DNA from: an uncultured Granulosicoccaceae bacterium
GTDB lineage: Bacteria; Pseudomonadota; Gammaproteobacteria; Granulosicoccales; Granulosicoccaceae
Assembly: GCA_937922675.1 (NCBI GenBank)
Contig: CALAJN010000010.1
Location: forward strand, 124,001 to 188,000
Direction of reading: 5' to 3'
DNA length: 64,000 nucleotides
Both the position numbers and the translations under genes were made by a program. The notes beneath the pieces were generated by a model. It made no database searches and was not told the origin of the DNA. It saw only the letters and a program-made list of their open reading frames with translations. Of the stretch, positions 41,335 through 51,637 are shown in pieces. Each line of letters starts with the position of its first letter. The first letter of the stretch is position 1.

Positions 41335-44300
41335 ATGACGCACCTCGACTCCCTCGCCGAGTCCGGCCTTTATCGCCCTGACTTCGAGCATGACAACTGC
41401 GGATTTGGTCTGATCGCCCAGATGGACGGTCGTGCCAGCCACTGGTTGGTGCAAACCGCTATTACTGCACTCGGTCGGATGACTCATCGCGGCGCAATCG
41501 GCGCTGACGGGCGTACCGGTGACGGTTGTGGTCTGCTGCTACGCAAACCGGAAAAATTTCTGCGCGCCGCAGCCAGAAAAGCCGGCATCACGCTCGAGGA
41601 TGGTGAGTTCGCCACCGGTATCGTGTTCTTGTCAGACGACGACGGTCTTGCAGCCGATGCACGCCTCAAACTTGAACACGAGCTACGCGCTCGCGGACTC
41701 AACTTCAATGGCTGGCGCGAGGTACCCGTTGATCACTCGGTCTGCGGCGAGGAAGCCAATCGCTCGGTGCCGCGCATCGAGCAGGTCTTTGTCAGCGCAA
41801 CCGAGGAAATGGATACCGCTGAATTTAACCGACACCTGTTTGTAGCTCGTCGTCGCACAGAGATAGCGCTGTCAGACCGTGATCCCGCTTTCTATGTCAA
41901 TTCGCTCTCCGCAGAGGTCATCCTCTACAAGGGGCTGGTGATGCCCGAGTACCTTCCCGCCTTCTTCCTCGACCTGGAGGACGAGAGTCTGGAGAGCTCC
42001 ATCGCGGTTTTTCATCAGCGTTTCAGCACCAACACGCTTCCTGAGTGGCGGCTTGCTCAGCCTTTTCGCTACCTCGCCCACAACGGTGAGATCAATACCA
42101 TACAAGGCAACCGCAGCTGGGCCAATGCGCGCGCTGCCAAGTTGCGCTCCCCGGTGTTGCCGGAGCTCTCCGAGCTTTTGCCTCTGGTGAGCCAGTCAGG
42201 CTCTGATTCGATGTCTCTCGACAACATGCTCGAACTGCTGCTTGCAGGTGGCATTGATGTATTTCGTGCCATGCGCATGTTGATGCCCCCGGCCTGGCAA
42301 AACACCTGGGAGCTGGATTCGGACCTGCGGGCGTTTCTGGAATACAACTCCATGCACATGGAGCCTTGGGATGGGCCAGCAGGTGTGGTGTTATCTGATG
42401 GTCGCTATGCGAGTTGTGTGCTCGATCGCAATGGCTTGCGGCCAGCGCGCTACGTCATCAGCAAGGATCGTCACATAACACTGGCATCCGAAGTAGGCGT
42501 CTACGACTATGCGCCTAGCGACATCGTCACCAAGGGACGCTTGAAACCGGGCGAAATGCTGGCTGTTGACACCCAGTCAGGTCGCTTGCTGTTGCCCCAG
42601 GATGTTTCGGATCTGCTCAAGCATCGTCAGCCCTATGCTCGATGGTTGCAAAAGAATGCGCGTCACTTACGTTCTCGCCTGCGCGATCGCCCGCAGACCA
42701 GCGCCATGATGGACGAGAACCAACTCGCTATCTACGAAAAACTCTTCAACGTCACCTTTGAAGAGCGTGATCAAGTCATCCGTGTACTGGCCGAGGGTGC
42801 TCAGGAGGCGATCGGTTCGATGGGCGATGACACGCCCTTCCCTGTGATGAGCGAGCACGTGCGCCCGCTGTTTGACAGTTTTCGCCAGCAGTTTGCACAG
42901 GTGACCAACCCGCCCATCGATCCGCTGCGCGAAACCATTGTCATGTCACTCGAGACATGCCTGGGTCGAGAGAAGAATCTCTTTCGCGAAACGCATCACC
43001 ATGCGCAACGACTGCTGGTGCGCTCGCCCGTGTTGTCACGCGAGAAGTTCGAGACCTTGCTTGCGATGGACGACGAACCGGGCTACGGGAGCGTGCGCAT
43101 CGACCTGCAATACGACCCTGAGGAGATGCCACTCGAAGAAGCCATCGAACGGATCACCGAACGCGCAATTGCTGCGGTCGGTGATGAACAGAAGGTCGTT
43201 GTCGTATTGAGTGATCGGGAGGTTGTATCAGGTCTGCTGCCAGTACCTGCCCTGTTGGCAACTGGAGCCGTTCACCACGCGCTGATCCTGGCAGGCATTC
43301 GGCCCGATGCCAATCTCATCATCGAAACAGGCACTGCCCGTGACTCACACCAGATCGCGGTGTTGGTTGGTTATGGCGCCACATGCGTTTATCCCTATCT
43401 GGCCTATGACTGCATTCAGGGCCTGGTGCGCTCAAATGAGCTGGTCGGCGATGTGCCGCTGTTCGAGCAGAACTACCGCAAGGGCATAAACAAGGGTTTG
43501 ATGAAGATCCTGTCCAAGATGGGTATCAGCACCGTCGCGAGCTACCGCGGCGCGCAGCTCTATGAAATCGTTGGTCTGTCATCCAATGTGGTCAAGCGGT
43601 GCTTCTCCGGTACAACCGCGCGTATTGAAGGCATGGATTTTGACGACATCGAGGTCGATCTGAAAACGCTGGCAAACCATGCCTTTGATCCTCTGGCTGA
43701 AGTTAGCCAGGGCGGATTGCTCAAGTACATCCACGGCGGCGAGTACCACGCCTACAACCCCGATGTTGTGCAACAACTGCAAGCAGCTGTTACCAGTGGT
43801 GACTACGAGGACTATGAGGTCTATCGCAAGACGGTCGACGGGCGACGCCCGGCGATGTTGCGCGATCTGCTGGATCTTGTACCCAAGGGTAACGCTATCC
43901 CGCTCGCGCGGGTCGAATCGGCTGAGTCAATCATCAAGCGCTTTGATAGCGCAGGCATGTCCCTGGGCGCCCTGTCACCAGAAGCACATGAGACGCTTGC
44001 CGAGGCAATGAACCGTCTTGGCGGGCGCTCCAATTCTGGTGAAGGGGGTGAGGATCAGGCCAGGCACGGCACCATCAAGACCTCAAAAATCAAGCAGATT
44101 GCCTCTGGTCGCTTTGGGGTCACACCCGAGTACCTGGTCAATGCAGAGGTGCTACAAATCAAGATTGCTCAAGGCGCCAAGCCCGGCGAAGGCGGTCAGC
44201 TGCCCGGCCACAAGGTCAATGAGATGATCGCTCGTCTGCGGCATTCCAACCCCGGAGTGGCGCTGATATCACCTCCACCACACCACGATATCTATTCAAT

Positions 44301-45816
44301 TGAAGATCTGGCTCAGCTGATATTTGATCTCAAGCAGGTCAACCCCCAGGCACTGGTCTCGGTCAAGCTGGTTGCAGAGGCAGGTGTCGGCACCATCGCC
44401 GCAGGTGTCGCCAAGGCCTATGCAGATCTGATCACGATCTCGGGCTACGACGGTGGAACCGGTGCATCGCCGCTCACCAGCGTCAAGTATGCGGGCTCCC
44501 CCTGGGAGCTGGGCATGAGTGAGACCCACCAGGTGCTGCGCGCCAATGGCCTTCGTTCCAAGGTGCGCGTGCAGACTGACGGTGGCCTCAAGACAGGCCT
44601 TGACGTCATCAAGGCGGCCATACTCGGTGCCGAGAGCTTCGGCTTCGGCACCGGTCCGATGATCGCCATGGGGTGCAAGTACCTGCGCATCTGTCACTTG
44701 AACAACTGCGCAACCGGTGTAGCAACCCAACACAAGGTGCTGCGCTTCAAGCACTTCAACGGCAACGTCGAGAAGGTCATGAACTACATGCGTTTTGTGG
44801 CTGAAGACGTGCGCCATCAACTCGCTGCACTCGGTGTTGCCTCGCTGGAAGAGATCATTGGCCGACCGGAGTTTCTGACACCCGCCGAGGGGCAAACACG
44901 CCGCCAGTCGCGCCTTGATCTCTCTCCCTTACTCGCAACCGGCAGTATTCCTGAGGACGCGCCGCGCTTTTGCGCCGTGGAGCGTAACGAACCTCACGAC
45001 CAGGGCTTACTGGCAGAGCAGATGGTGGTCGATACCAAAGCTGCAATCAGCCGCAAGGCTGGTGGCCAGTTCAGTTACTCGATCAAGAACACCAACCGCT
45101 CGATCGGAGCGCGTCTGTCTGGTGTGATCGCACGCTTGCACGGTGACAAGGGTATGGCCAATGCACCGATTGACGTGCACTTCACCGGTACTGCGGGCCA
45201 GTCCTTTGGTGTGTGGAATGCAGCAGGGCTGAACCTGACCCTCGACGGTGATGCCAACGACTATGTCGGCAAGGGCATGGCAGGCGGCAAGATCGTCATC
45301 CGACCACCAGCAGATGCCCGTTACACCGGACGCCACTCGACAATTGTGGGAAATACCTGTTTATACGGCGCTACAGGTGGAGAGTTGTATGCAGCAGGGC
45401 TTGGTGGTGAACGCTTTGCAGTTAGAAATTCTGGCGCCATTGCTGTAGTTGAAGGCATCGGCGATCACGGTTGCGAGTACATGACAGGCGGCTGTGTCGT
45501 TGTACTCGGTGAGACCGGTGTGAACTTTGGTGCCGGCATGACCGGCGGCCTGGCCTTTGTCTTTGATCGGCACAATGTCTTTGTTGATCGCTACAACCAT
45601 GAGCTTATCGACATCAACCGCCTGCATTCCGAATCCATGGAACGCTACAAGAACTACCTGTATAGCCTCATCGAGGATCACGTCGCTGCAACCAACAGCA
45701 CGCTCGGTAGAGAGATTGTCGATGAGTACTACTGTCTGGCTTCGCGTTTCTGGATGGTCAAACCCAAGGCTGCAGAGCTGGATGAACTTTTGAGTACCCT
45801 CAAGCGCGCGGCCTAG
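41335..45816 (+). CDS. gltB: glutamate synthase large subunit
   Basis: 1493 residues, the usual length. After a short propeptide the catalytic amidotransferase cysteine is Cys22 ([10 protein letters not shown]). The class II glutaminase region contains [31 protein letters not shown]. The FMN/synthase domain has [31 protein letters not shown] and [13 protein letters not shown], with the 3Fe-4S cysteines in [19 protein letters not shown]. The C-terminal GXGXG beta-helix has [17 protein letters not shown]. It works with GltD in ammonium assimilation. gltD is not adjacent, and dnaG follows instead. Confidence 0.98.
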   Translation: MTHLDSLAESGLYRPDFEHDNCGFGLIAQMDGRASHWLVQTAITALGRMTHRGAIGADGRTGDGCGLLLRKPEKFLRAAARKAGITLEDGEFATGIVFLSDDDGLAADARLKLEHELRARGLNFNGWREVPVDHSVCGEEANRSVPRIEQVFVSATEEMDTAEFNRHLFVARRRTEIALSDRDPAFYVNSLSAEVILYKGLVMPEYLPAFFLDLEDESLESSIAVFHQRFSTNTLPEWRLAQPFRYLAHNGEINTIQGNRSWANARAAKLRSPVLPELSELLPLVSQSGSDSMSLDNMLELLLAGGIDVFRAMRMLMPPAWQNTWELDSDLRAFLEYNSMHMEPWDGPAGVVLSDGRYASCVLDRNGLRPARYVISKDRHITLASEVGVYDYAPSDIVTKGRLKPGEMLAVDTQSGRLLLPQDVSDLLKHRQPYARWLQKNARHLRSRLRDRPQTSAMMDENQLAIYEKLFNVTFEERDQVIRVLAEGAQEAIGSMGDDTPFPVMSEHVRPLFDSFRQQFAQVTNPPIDPLRETIVMSLETCLGREKNLFRETHHHAQRLLVRSPVLSREKFETLLAMDDEPGYGSVRIDLQYDPEEMPLEEAIERITERAIAAVGDEQKVVVVLSDREVVSGLLPVPALLATGAVHHALILAGIRPDANLIIETGTARDSHQIAVLVGYGATCVYPYLAYDCIQGLVRSNELVGDVPLFEQNYRKGINKGLMKILSKMGISTVASYRGAQLYEIVGLSSNVVKRCFSGTTARIEGMDFDDIEVDLKTLANHAFDPLAEVSQGGLLKYIHGGEYHAYNPDVVQQLQAAVTSGDYEDYEVYRKTVDGRRPAMLRDLLDLVPKGNAIPLARVESAESIIKRFDSAGMSLGALSPEAHETLAEAMNRLGGRSNSGEGGEDQARHGTIKTSKIKQIASGRFGVTPEYLVNAEVLQIKIAQGAKPGEGGQLPGHKVNEMIARLRHSNPGVALISPPPHHDIYSIEDLAQLIFDLKQVNPQALVSVKLVAEAGVGTIAAGVAKAYADLITISGYDGGTGASPLTSVKYAGSPWELGMSETHQVLRANGLRSKVRVQTDGGLKTGLDVIKAAILGAESFGFGTGPMIAMGCKYLRICHLNNCATGVATQHKVLRFKHFNGNVEKVMNYMRFVAEDVRHQLAALGVASLEEIIGRPEFLTPAEGQTRRQSRLDLSPLLATGSIPEDAPRFCAVERNEPHDQGLLAEQMVVDTKAAISRKAGGQFSYSIKNTNRSIGARLSGVIARLHGDKGMANAPIDVHFTGTAGQSFGVWNAAGLNLTLDGDANDYVGKGMAGGKIVIRPPADARYTGRHSTIVGNTCLYGATGGELYAAGLGGERFAVRNSGAIAVVEGIGDHGCEYMTGGCVVVLGETGVNFGAGMTGGLAFVFDRHNVFVDRYNHELIDINRLHSESMERYKNYLYSLIEDHVAATNSTLGREIVDEYYCLASRFWMVKPKAAELDELLSTLKRAA

Positions 45817-45850
45817 TCGCGCGCACGCAGGTACGAATACAGGTGTCACA

Positions 45851-45877
45851 CCCGCCCGGCACTCTTGCTCGGGCGGG
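45851..45877 (+). terminator. hairpin between gltB and dnaG
   Basis: CCCGCCCG and CGGGCGGG form a perfect 8-bp stem with an 11-base loop containing GGCACTCTTGC, between the gltB stop and 22 bases before dnaG. There is no T tract. It may attenuate or terminate gltB transcription. Confidence 0.5.
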
Positions 45878-45898
45878 ACAACCCGGTAGCACATCCTG

Positions 45899-47596
45899 AT
45901 GGCCGGAAAAATTCCTCAACACTTCATTGACGAGCTGCTCGCGCGGGTCGACATCGTTGATGTGATCGATGCCCGCGTAAGCTTGAAAAAGTCGGGCAGC
46001 AATCACATGGCCTGCTGCCCTTTTCATAACGAAAAGACCCCCTCGTTTTCAGTTAGTCAGCCCAAGCAGTTCTTTCATTGCTTTGGTTGCGGTGCCAGCG
46101 GCAGTGCCATCGGTTTCCTGATGGACTACGAGAACCTGCACTTTGTTGATGCGGTGGAGATGCTCGCTGACAGCATCGGCATGAGCGTGCCGCGAGATGA
46201 ACAGGCGGCACGCCGACACGACGATTCCAAGCCGCTGTATGCAGTAATGGACGATGTCAGCAGTCTGTATCGACGCGCCCTGCGTGAGTCACCCGAGGCT
46301 ATCGACTACCTCAAGCGTCGTGGCCTGGACGGCGATATTGCCAAGCGCTTTGGTATTGGCTGGACTCCCACTGAGCGTGACGCACTACAGCGGCACTTCC
46401 CCTCCTCGATCGATGCACTCGTAAAATGTGGCATGTTGACCACCGGCAGCGACGGTACGCGAGCCCCCTATGCGCGTTTTCGGGAACGTGTGATGTTTCC
46501 AATACGTGACCGACGAGGACGCACTATTGGTTTCGGCGGTCGTGTGCTCAACGACTCCGAGCCCAAATACCTGAACTCGCCAGAGACCCCCATCTTTCAC
46601 AAAGGTAGTGAGGTCTATGGTCTCTATGAGGCACGACGCGCAGCACAGGAAGCCAACTTTGTGATCGTGGTGGAAGGCTATATGGACGTGGTTGCCCTTG
46701 CGCAGGCTGGCATTGACAACGCAGTTGCAACGCTCGGCACCGCAGCCAATCGACAACACAGTGAGATGCTCTTTCGTACAGTGCCCAACATCGTGTTCTG
46801 CTTTGACGGGGATCGAGCAGGCAAGCAAGCGGCGTGGCGAGCCCTGCAGGCAACACTGACCCTGCTAGAAGACGGCCGAGATGCACACTTTCTTTTTCTA
46901 CCTGATGGGGAAGACCCTGACAGCTATGTCAAGGAACACGGCAAGGCGGGGTTTGATGCGCTGTTGAACACGCGCATACCCATCGTTGATCAGCTGTATG
47001 CACATTTGGCAAACGACGTGGACATGAACTCGGTAGGCGGCAAGGCACAACTGGCTGAGAGGGCCAAACCCCTTGTCAATGCCATCCCGCGCGGCGTCTA
47101 CAAGCAGCTGGCTCTACAGCGCCTGGAATCACTGATTGGACTATCCATGGGCAGCGCACGAGCCGGTGCCCCAGCCAGACCAGCAACGCGCACTGCTGAC
47201 GGAGGAGGTGGTCTGACGCCGATGAGTCGGGCGGTACTGCTGGTGTTGCAGTTCCCTGCTGTGGTTGCCTCACAGCCCGCCGAGGCCTATGAATTTGATG
47301 AAAGCCTGGCAGGCGCCAGTGTGTTGATGAAATTGGTGGGCTACTGCGAAGCCGAGCCAGGCATGACCACCGCCCGCTTGCTGGAGCGCTTTCGTGGTAC
47401 GGCTGATGAGAGAGCGGTAAACAACCTTGCACAGCGGCGCTGGTGGCCCGATGGTCGTGAACTCGACAGTGATACCGCTGAAGAGGAATTTGCGCACTGC
47501 ATGAGCCGCCTTGCAGAGCAGAGTCGACCCGACCCATCGGCCGGCGTTGAAGCGCAAGCGCGCACTGGCCTGCTCGCCGTGAAGCGCAGACGATGA
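45899..47596 (+). CDS. dnaG: DNA primase
   Basis: 565 residues. The N-terminal CHC2 zinc ribbon has CCPFHNEKTPSFSVSQPKQFFHCFGCG. The RNA polymerase core carries FRERVMFPIRDRRGRTIGFGGRVL, and the TOPRIM motifs are VVEGYMDVVALAQAG and FCFDGDRAGKQAAWRAL. The C-terminal ~130 residues are the less conserved helicase-binding part. DnaG makes replication primers. It is separated from rpsU-yqeY and not followed by rpoD, unlike the usual operon. Its stop overlaps the rsmE start by ATGA. Confidence 0.97.
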   Translation: MAGKIPQHFIDELLARVDIVDVIDARVSLKKSGSNHMACCPFHNEKTPSFSVSQPKQFFHCFGCGASGSAIGFLMDYENLHFVDAVEMLADSIGMSVPRDEQAARRHDDSKPLYAVMDDVSSLYRRALRESPEAIDYLKRRGLDGDIAKRFGIGWTPTERDALQRHFPSSIDALVKCGMLTTGSDGTRAPYARFRERVMFPIRDRRGRTIGFGGRVLNDSEPKYLNSPETPIFHKGSEVYGLYEARRAAQEANFVIVVEGYMDVVALAQAGIDNAVATLGTAANRQHSEMLFRTVPNIVFCFDGDRAGKQAAWRALQATLTLLEDGRDAHFLFLPDGEDPDSYVKEHGKAGFDALLNTRIPIVDQLYAHLANDVDMNSVGGKAQLAERAKPLVNAIPRGVYKQLALQRLESLIGLSMGSARAGAPARPATRTADGGGGLTPMSRAVLLVLQFPAVVASQPAEAYEFDESLAGASVLMKLVGYCEAEPGMTTARLLERFRGTADERAVNNLAQRRWWPDGRELDSDTAEEEFAHCMSRLAEQSRPDPSAGVEAQARTGLLAVKRRR

Positions 47597-48330
47597 GTCG
47601 CATTCCGCGCGTGTATGTGGACGGACCTCTGTCACCAGATGCTACGGTCGTGCTGCCAAAGGCGAGCTCGCACCATCTGCTTGACGTGTTGCGACTCAAC
47701 GAGCATCAGGCGTTAGAACTGTTCAACGGCGATGGCAAGCGATATCAGGCAACACTCAAGGTACAAGGCAAACTGGCCGCAGCGGATGTGCTCGGTGCAG
47801 AGCAGGCAGATTCAGAATCTCCTCTACACATCTGTCTGTGGCAAGGCTTGTCGAGAGCAGAGCGCATGGACGCAAGCATTCGCCAGGCAGTGGAACTCGG
47901 TGCAAGCGAGGTGCGCCCGATCTCTACAGAACGCAGCCAGGTACGCCTTGATACAAAACGCTCGGCCAAGCGACACGAGCACTGGTCGGCCATCATCGTC
48001 AGCGCAGCAGAGCAGTCTGGTCGTACACGTCTGCCGACACTCGCCCCATTGGCGTCTCTCAACGACAGCCTGCGTGAGCGAGACAGAAGCGCTACCGGTG
48101 TGGTCCTGGTGCCTGGTGCCACTGAATCTCTCGGCAGCTACTCATGGACAGAGACTTCCAAACGCATCGATGTGCTGATAGGACCTGAGAGCGGCCTGAG
48201 TGAGGGGGAAATTACAAACGCTGTCAGCAATGGCTTTACACCCGTGTCGCTCGGCAGACGCATACTTCGTACCGAGACTGCCGGCCCTTGTGTGATTTCG
48301 ATACTACAAGCCCGTTTTGGCGATCTTTAA
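47593..48330 (+). CDS. rsmE: 16S rRNA (uracil-1498-N3)-methyltransferase RsmE
   Basis: 245 residues. An N-terminal PUA-like domain begins IPRVYVDGPL and contains HHLLDVLRL and LFNGDGKRYQATL. A C-terminal SPOUT methyltransferase with a knot carries the signature VLIGPESGLSEGEITNAVSNGFTPVSLGRRILRTETA. It methylates U1498 of 16S rRNA. It overlaps dnaG (ATGA) and the next lipoprotein gene (TAATG). Confidence 0.97.
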   Translation: MSRIPRVYVDGPLSPDATVVLPKASSHHLLDVLRLNEHQALELFNGDGKRYQATLKVQGKLAAADVLGAEQADSESPLHICLWQGLSRAERMDASIRQAVELGASEVRPISTERSQVRLDTKRSAKRHEHWSAIIVSAAEQSGRTRLPTLAPLASLNDSLRERDRSATGVVLVPGATESLGSYSWTETSKRIDVLIGPESGLSEGEITNAVSNGFTPVSLGRRILRTETAGPCVISILQARFGDL

Positions 48331-48854
48331 TGAAATTGTCTGCAATGAATCGGCTGCCATTCCTGTCCGCTGCAAGGTACGCTGCAAGAGTCACTGCGTG
48401 GACAATCACATACCTGTTGCTGACAAGCTGTACTACTCTGCGACCACAGGAGCCGCAGATCGAGCTCGCCGATGTGCGACCACTGAATCTCAGTTTGTCA
48501 GGGCAGAAACTTGCGGTAACGCTCAATATATTCAATCCCAACAGCTTTGATTTGAACCTGCAAGGCGTTGATATCACTGCCACGCTGTCGGGCGAGCCTG
48601 TAGCCGCCGGCAGCAGTGACGACACGGTGACCATACCCGCTGAAGGCGAGCAGACCCTTGAGCTTGTCGTGATCGCAGGGCTGGACGTGGCACTTGCGCG
48701 CTTGCGCACCATGTTGAGCCGCGAGCAATCAGGCCTGGACTATGGCGTCAGTGGCACAGTCAAGCTATCAAACTGGCCAGTGCCAATTCCGTTTACAAGT
48801 GACGGGAAGCTGGACAACCCATTTCTTGCACCTGCGACCGGCAACGCAAACTGA
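48330..48854 (+). CDS. LEA14-like (WHy-domain) lipoprotein
   Basis: 174 residues from the ATG overlapping the rsmE stop (TAATG). A signal peptide ends in lipobox LLTS-Cys34. The mature part is one LEA type 2 / water-stress-and-hypersensitive-response domain: IELADVRPLNLSLSGQKLAVTLNIFNPNSFDLNLQGVDITATLSGEPVAAGSS, with the conserved N-P-N. Such lipoproteins are common in gammaproteobacteria and suspected to protect the envelope, but no activity is proven. Its stop overlaps the sirtuin start (TGATG). Confidence 0.85.
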   Translation: MKLSAMNRLPFLSAARYAARVTAWTITYLLLTSCTTLRPQEPQIELADVRPLNLSLSGQKLAVTLNIFNPNSFDLNLQGVDITATLSGEPVAAGSSDDTVTIPAEGEQTLELVVIAGLDVALARLRTMLSREQSGLDYGVSGTVKLSNWPVPIPFTSDGKLDNPFLAPATGNAN

Positions 48855-49768
48855 TGGACCCACCCGCCGGTATCAGCCATCGCCACCCAGCACACGCCAT
48901 GTCTGCACGTCCTGACGATCAAGACCGTGCGCTGACAGAACTCGTGCACAACCACCCGAGGCTGTTTGTACTCACAGGTGCTGGTTGTAGTACTGCAGCA
49001 GGGCTTGGAGATTACCGTGACGCTGCCGGTCAATGGAAACGCAAGCAGCCGATAACCGGTCAAGTGTTCCGCGGCGATGAACACATGCGCAAACGCTACT
49101 GGGCACGCAGCGCAGTCGGTTGGCCGGCATTTGACAGTGCGCAACCCACCACGGCACATCATGCGCTGTCATCACTGCAGAAGCAGGGCCGTGTAGCACA
49201 TCTGGTCACCCAGAATGTCGACCTGCTACACCAAAAAGCCGGTCACACCGATGTCATTGACCTGCACGGCAGGCTCGCTGAAGTAGCCTGCCTTGACTGC
49301 GGCTCGCAGGAATCACGCAACACGTTCCAGCAAAGACTCATAAAAAGCAACCCCTGGTTATCGGAGCTATCAGCTGAGTATGCGCCCGATGGTGATGCGG
49401 ACCTTGAAACTGACCAGCTAGACCGCCTTGCCGTGCCGAGCTGTCTGGACTGCGGTGGCATGGTGAAACCGGAAGTGGTGTTTTTTGGAGAGAATGTGCC
49501 ACGTCCGCGCGTGGAGCTTGCCATGTCCAGGCTCGACACAAGCGATGCCATCGTGGTCGCTGGCTCCTCGCTGATGGTGTTTTCAGGCTTCAGATTCTGT
49601 CGCCGCGCTGCCGAGAATGGTCAAGCAATCATCATCGTCAATGATGGTGTAACTCGGGCCGATGAGCTTGCATCACTGAAGATCACGGGGGATGTCGGTG
49701 TCAGGTTGAGTCGCTTGAGCACAAGCCTCTCGGCCTCAACAACACAGCCCTCTCCGTTAACCTCGTGA
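48854..49768 (+). CDS. Sir2-family NAD-dependent protein deacylase, SIRT4-like
   Basis: 304 residues. The Rossmann NAD motif FVLTGAGCSTAAGLGDYRD, TQNVDLLHQKAG, catalytic DLHG (His), zinc pairs CLDCGSQ and CLDCGGM, KPEVVFFGENVP and VAGSSLMVFSGFRF are all present. GAGCST-x-x-G-L-x-DYRD and the long insert before the zinc site place it with class II (SIRT4-like) sirtuins, which remove acyl groups or transfer ADP-ribose. It is the last gene of a dnaG-rsmE-lipoprotein-sirtuin operon with overlapping starts and stops. The end overlaps the convergent lipoprotein gene by 12 bases. Confidence 0.93.
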   Translation: MDPPAGISHRHPAHAMSARPDDQDRALTELVHNHPRLFVLTGAGCSTAAGLGDYRDAAGQWKRKQPITGQVFRGDEHMRKRYWARSAVGWPAFDSAQPTTAHHALSSLQKQGRVAHLVTQNVDLLHQKAGHTDVIDLHGRLAEVACLDCGSQESRNTFQQRLIKSNPWLSELSAEYAPDGDADLETDQLDRLAVPSCLDCGGMVKPEVVFFGENVPRPRVELAMSRLDTSDAIVVAGSSLMVFSGFRFCRRAAENGQAIIIVNDGVTRADELASLKITGDVGVRLSRLSTSLSASTTQPSPLTS

Positions 49769-50341
49769 ACAGACAAACGGATAGTCACGCTCGGCAAGGT
49801 TTGCGGTCAACCAGAGATAGCGTCCTGCTATAGCCCTCGTATTAAAGCCCGGTGTGCCGATCGAGCCATCAAAATCTGACTGACTAACCTGCAAAACCGG
49901 CCCCTGCTCGTCCAGGCTGGAACTGGCAACAGTGCGTCCGTCGATATGTCGGATCACATCGTCCTCAAGATAAAGCGGTGCAACCTCGTCCTCGACGATA
50001 AGGATCATCGGGGTTGGCAACGTGACTCCAGTGCACTCGAGCATGTGTAGCCACTGGGCCTCAACGAAGAGCGGATCAATCCAGTCGCGCTGCTGCCCGG
50101 TTGTGTACGAAACCTCAAGGCCGGAGCCTGGCAAGGTCTCGGTGTAGACAATCACAGGCAGATCATTCAAGCGATCCCTGCCATCTTCAAACAAGTTGGC
50201 AGGGATCTCTGTGATAGTGAGATCCGCAGTGTCAGCCGAGGCGGACACCTCCTCCTCGTACCGGTATTCGTTGGCGCCACCTGAGCAGGCACTGAGCACA
50301 GACCCCGCTATCAGCGCGAGCGCTAGCTGTCTGTATGTCAC
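49757..50341 (-). CDS. putative lipoprotein of unknown function
   Basis: 194 residues from GTG 50341, which has GAAGAGG in front and gives a short lipoprotein signal (MTYRQLALALIAGSVLSA-Cys19). The frame is open to 50494, but the added 51 residues lack any signal-like pattern. The mature protein has two further cysteines (LECTGVTLP and the C-terminal FVCSRG) and the segment LFEDGRDRLNDLPVIVYTETLPGSGLEV. It resembles a protein of a metal- or substrate-binding type only vaguely and I do not assign a family. It is convergent with the sirtuin operon. Confidence 0.65.
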   Translation of the reverse strand: MTYRQLALALIAGSVLSACSGGANEYRYEEEVSASADTADLTITEIPANLFEDGRDRLNDLPVIVYTETLPGSGLEVSYTTGQQRDWIDPLFVEAQWLHMLECTGVTLPTPMILIVEDEVAPLYLEDDVIRHIDGRTVASSSLDEQGPVLQVSQSDFDGSIGTPGFNTRAIAGRYLWLTANLAERDYPFVCSRG

Positions 50342-50506
50342 TGAAACCTCTTCGGGCGCCTGGTTCTCATACCCTCCAGATGCACGGGTTATGCCGAAAC
50401 GCCGTGAAGCTAACATCTCCGCACCGCAGCCTTTCGAGGTTGCCGCTCCGAGCGCCGGTAGGAACGCCAACCGGCTACCATCAGGCCGCTTCAAGAGTCC
50501 CGCTTA

Positions 50507-51292
50507 TCAGGCGGTGGACTGTCTGGCTGCCAAAGCGCGCTCAACCGCACGGCTTGCAGCCACCAGCCCAAACGTCCCGGTGACCCAGGAGATCGAGCCA
50601 TAGCCCTGCTCACAATCCAGCGAGGCACCGGCAACGCCTGGTTTGGCGTGGGTCACAGCGCCTGCTCCCGTGGGATACACCGGCTGCTCAGAGCTGTAGA
50701 CACAATCCACGCCAAAGCGCCGCGATGGGTTTCGGGTAAAGCCATAGTCGGCTCGCAATCGCTGCCGCACCTTGGCAGCCAAGGCGTCATTCCAGGTTTT
50801 TGATAGATCGGCGATACTCACCCGTGTAGGGTCCAGTCGGCCACCCGCGCCGCCAGTCGTGATTATGCGCACTTTACGACGTCGGCAGAACGCGATCATC
50901 GCCGCCTTGAAACGAATGCTGTCGATCGCATCGATCACCACGTCGTAATCCCGCCCGAGGTAGTGCTCAAGATTCTTGATAGCGAGAAAGTCATCCTCGG
51001 CCACCACATCGCACATCGGGTTGATTTTTTTTACCCGCTCGTACATCAGCGACACCTTGGATTCGCCCAGCGTATCCACCAGCGCATGCAGCTGCCGGTT
51101 GATATTGCCAGCTGTAACGTCGTCGTGATCTATCATCGTGATGTGGCCGACACCGGTGCGCGCCAGCGCCTCTACCGTCCAGGAACCGACTCCTCCGATC
51201 CCCACGACGCATACCTTGAGCGTCGCCAGCAAAGCTGCTTGATCATGGCCAAACACACGCGACAGACCGTCGAAGGCACCGACATCAGTCAT
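50507..51292 (-). CDS. tcdA: tRNA threonylcarbamoyladenosine dehydratase TcdA
   Basis: 261 residues from ATG 51292 (MTDVGAFDGLSRVFG), close to the usual length. ThiF/MoeB/E1 fold: VCVVGIGGVGSWTVEALARTGVGHITMIDHDDVTAGNINRQ, the adenylation region VIDAIDSIRFKAAMI, and TTGGAGGRLDPTRVSIADLSKTWNDALAAKVR, where family members have 'D-P-T-x-I-x-V-x-D'. TcdA makes cyclic t6A from t6A37 using ATP. The same modification pathway is served by TsaD at 21-22 kb. It is divergent from the GIY-YIG gene. Confidence 0.95.
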   Translation of the reverse strand: MTDVGAFDGLSRVFGHDQAALLATLKVCVVGIGGVGSWTVEALARTGVGHITMIDHDDVTAGNINRQLHALVDTLGESKVSLMYERVKKINPMCDVVAEDDFLAIKNLEHYLGRDYDVVIDAIDSIRFKAAMIAFCRRRKVRIITTGGAGGRLDPTRVSIADLSKTWNDALAAKVRQRLRADYGFTRNPSRRFGVDCVYSSEQPVYPTGAGAVTHAKPGVAGASLDCEQGYGSISWVTGTFGLVAASRAVERALAARQSTA

Positions 51293-51340
51293 GGAATCAA
51301 CGCTCTGGTCGACACCCCCGGCATTGTTGGGGGCGCAACG

Positions 51341-51637
51341 GTGGGTGACGCTTCGGTCTGTGGGCAGCTCTGGCACGTCTACATTCTACGATGCGCAGAC
51401 GACAGTCTTTACACCGGCGTCACCACCGACCTGCCGCGTCGACTACGAGAACACAACACTGGGCGACGAGGAGCGGCTTATACGCGCTCGCGGCGTCCGG
51501 TCAATCTGGTGTTCGCCCGCGTCAGTCGGGACAGAAGTTCCGCCCTGCGTGAGGAGATTGCAATCAAGAGCCTGTCACGTCAGGCCAAGGAGCGATTGAT
51601 CGCACAGCCGCAAAAGGCGCAGACCACGCCTCCCTGA
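51341..51637 (+). CDS. GIY-YIG domain protein
   Basis: 98 residues if read from GTG 51341 behind GGGGG. The GIY-YIG nuclease motif is seen as WHVYILRCADDSLYTGVTTDLPRRLREHN, with the catalytic Tyr pair and Arg, and the end of the fold AALREEIAIKSLSR-like with conserved Glu (SSALREEIAIKSL). It is the length of the YhbQ/UPF0213 family, single-domain nucleases of uncertain role. It begins 48 bases from the divergent tcdA start. Confidence 0.88.
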   Translation: MGDASVCGQLWHVYILRCADDSLYTGVTTDLPRRLREHNTGRRGAAYTRSRRPVNLVFARVSRDRSSALREEIAIKSLSRQAKERLIAQPQKAQTTPP

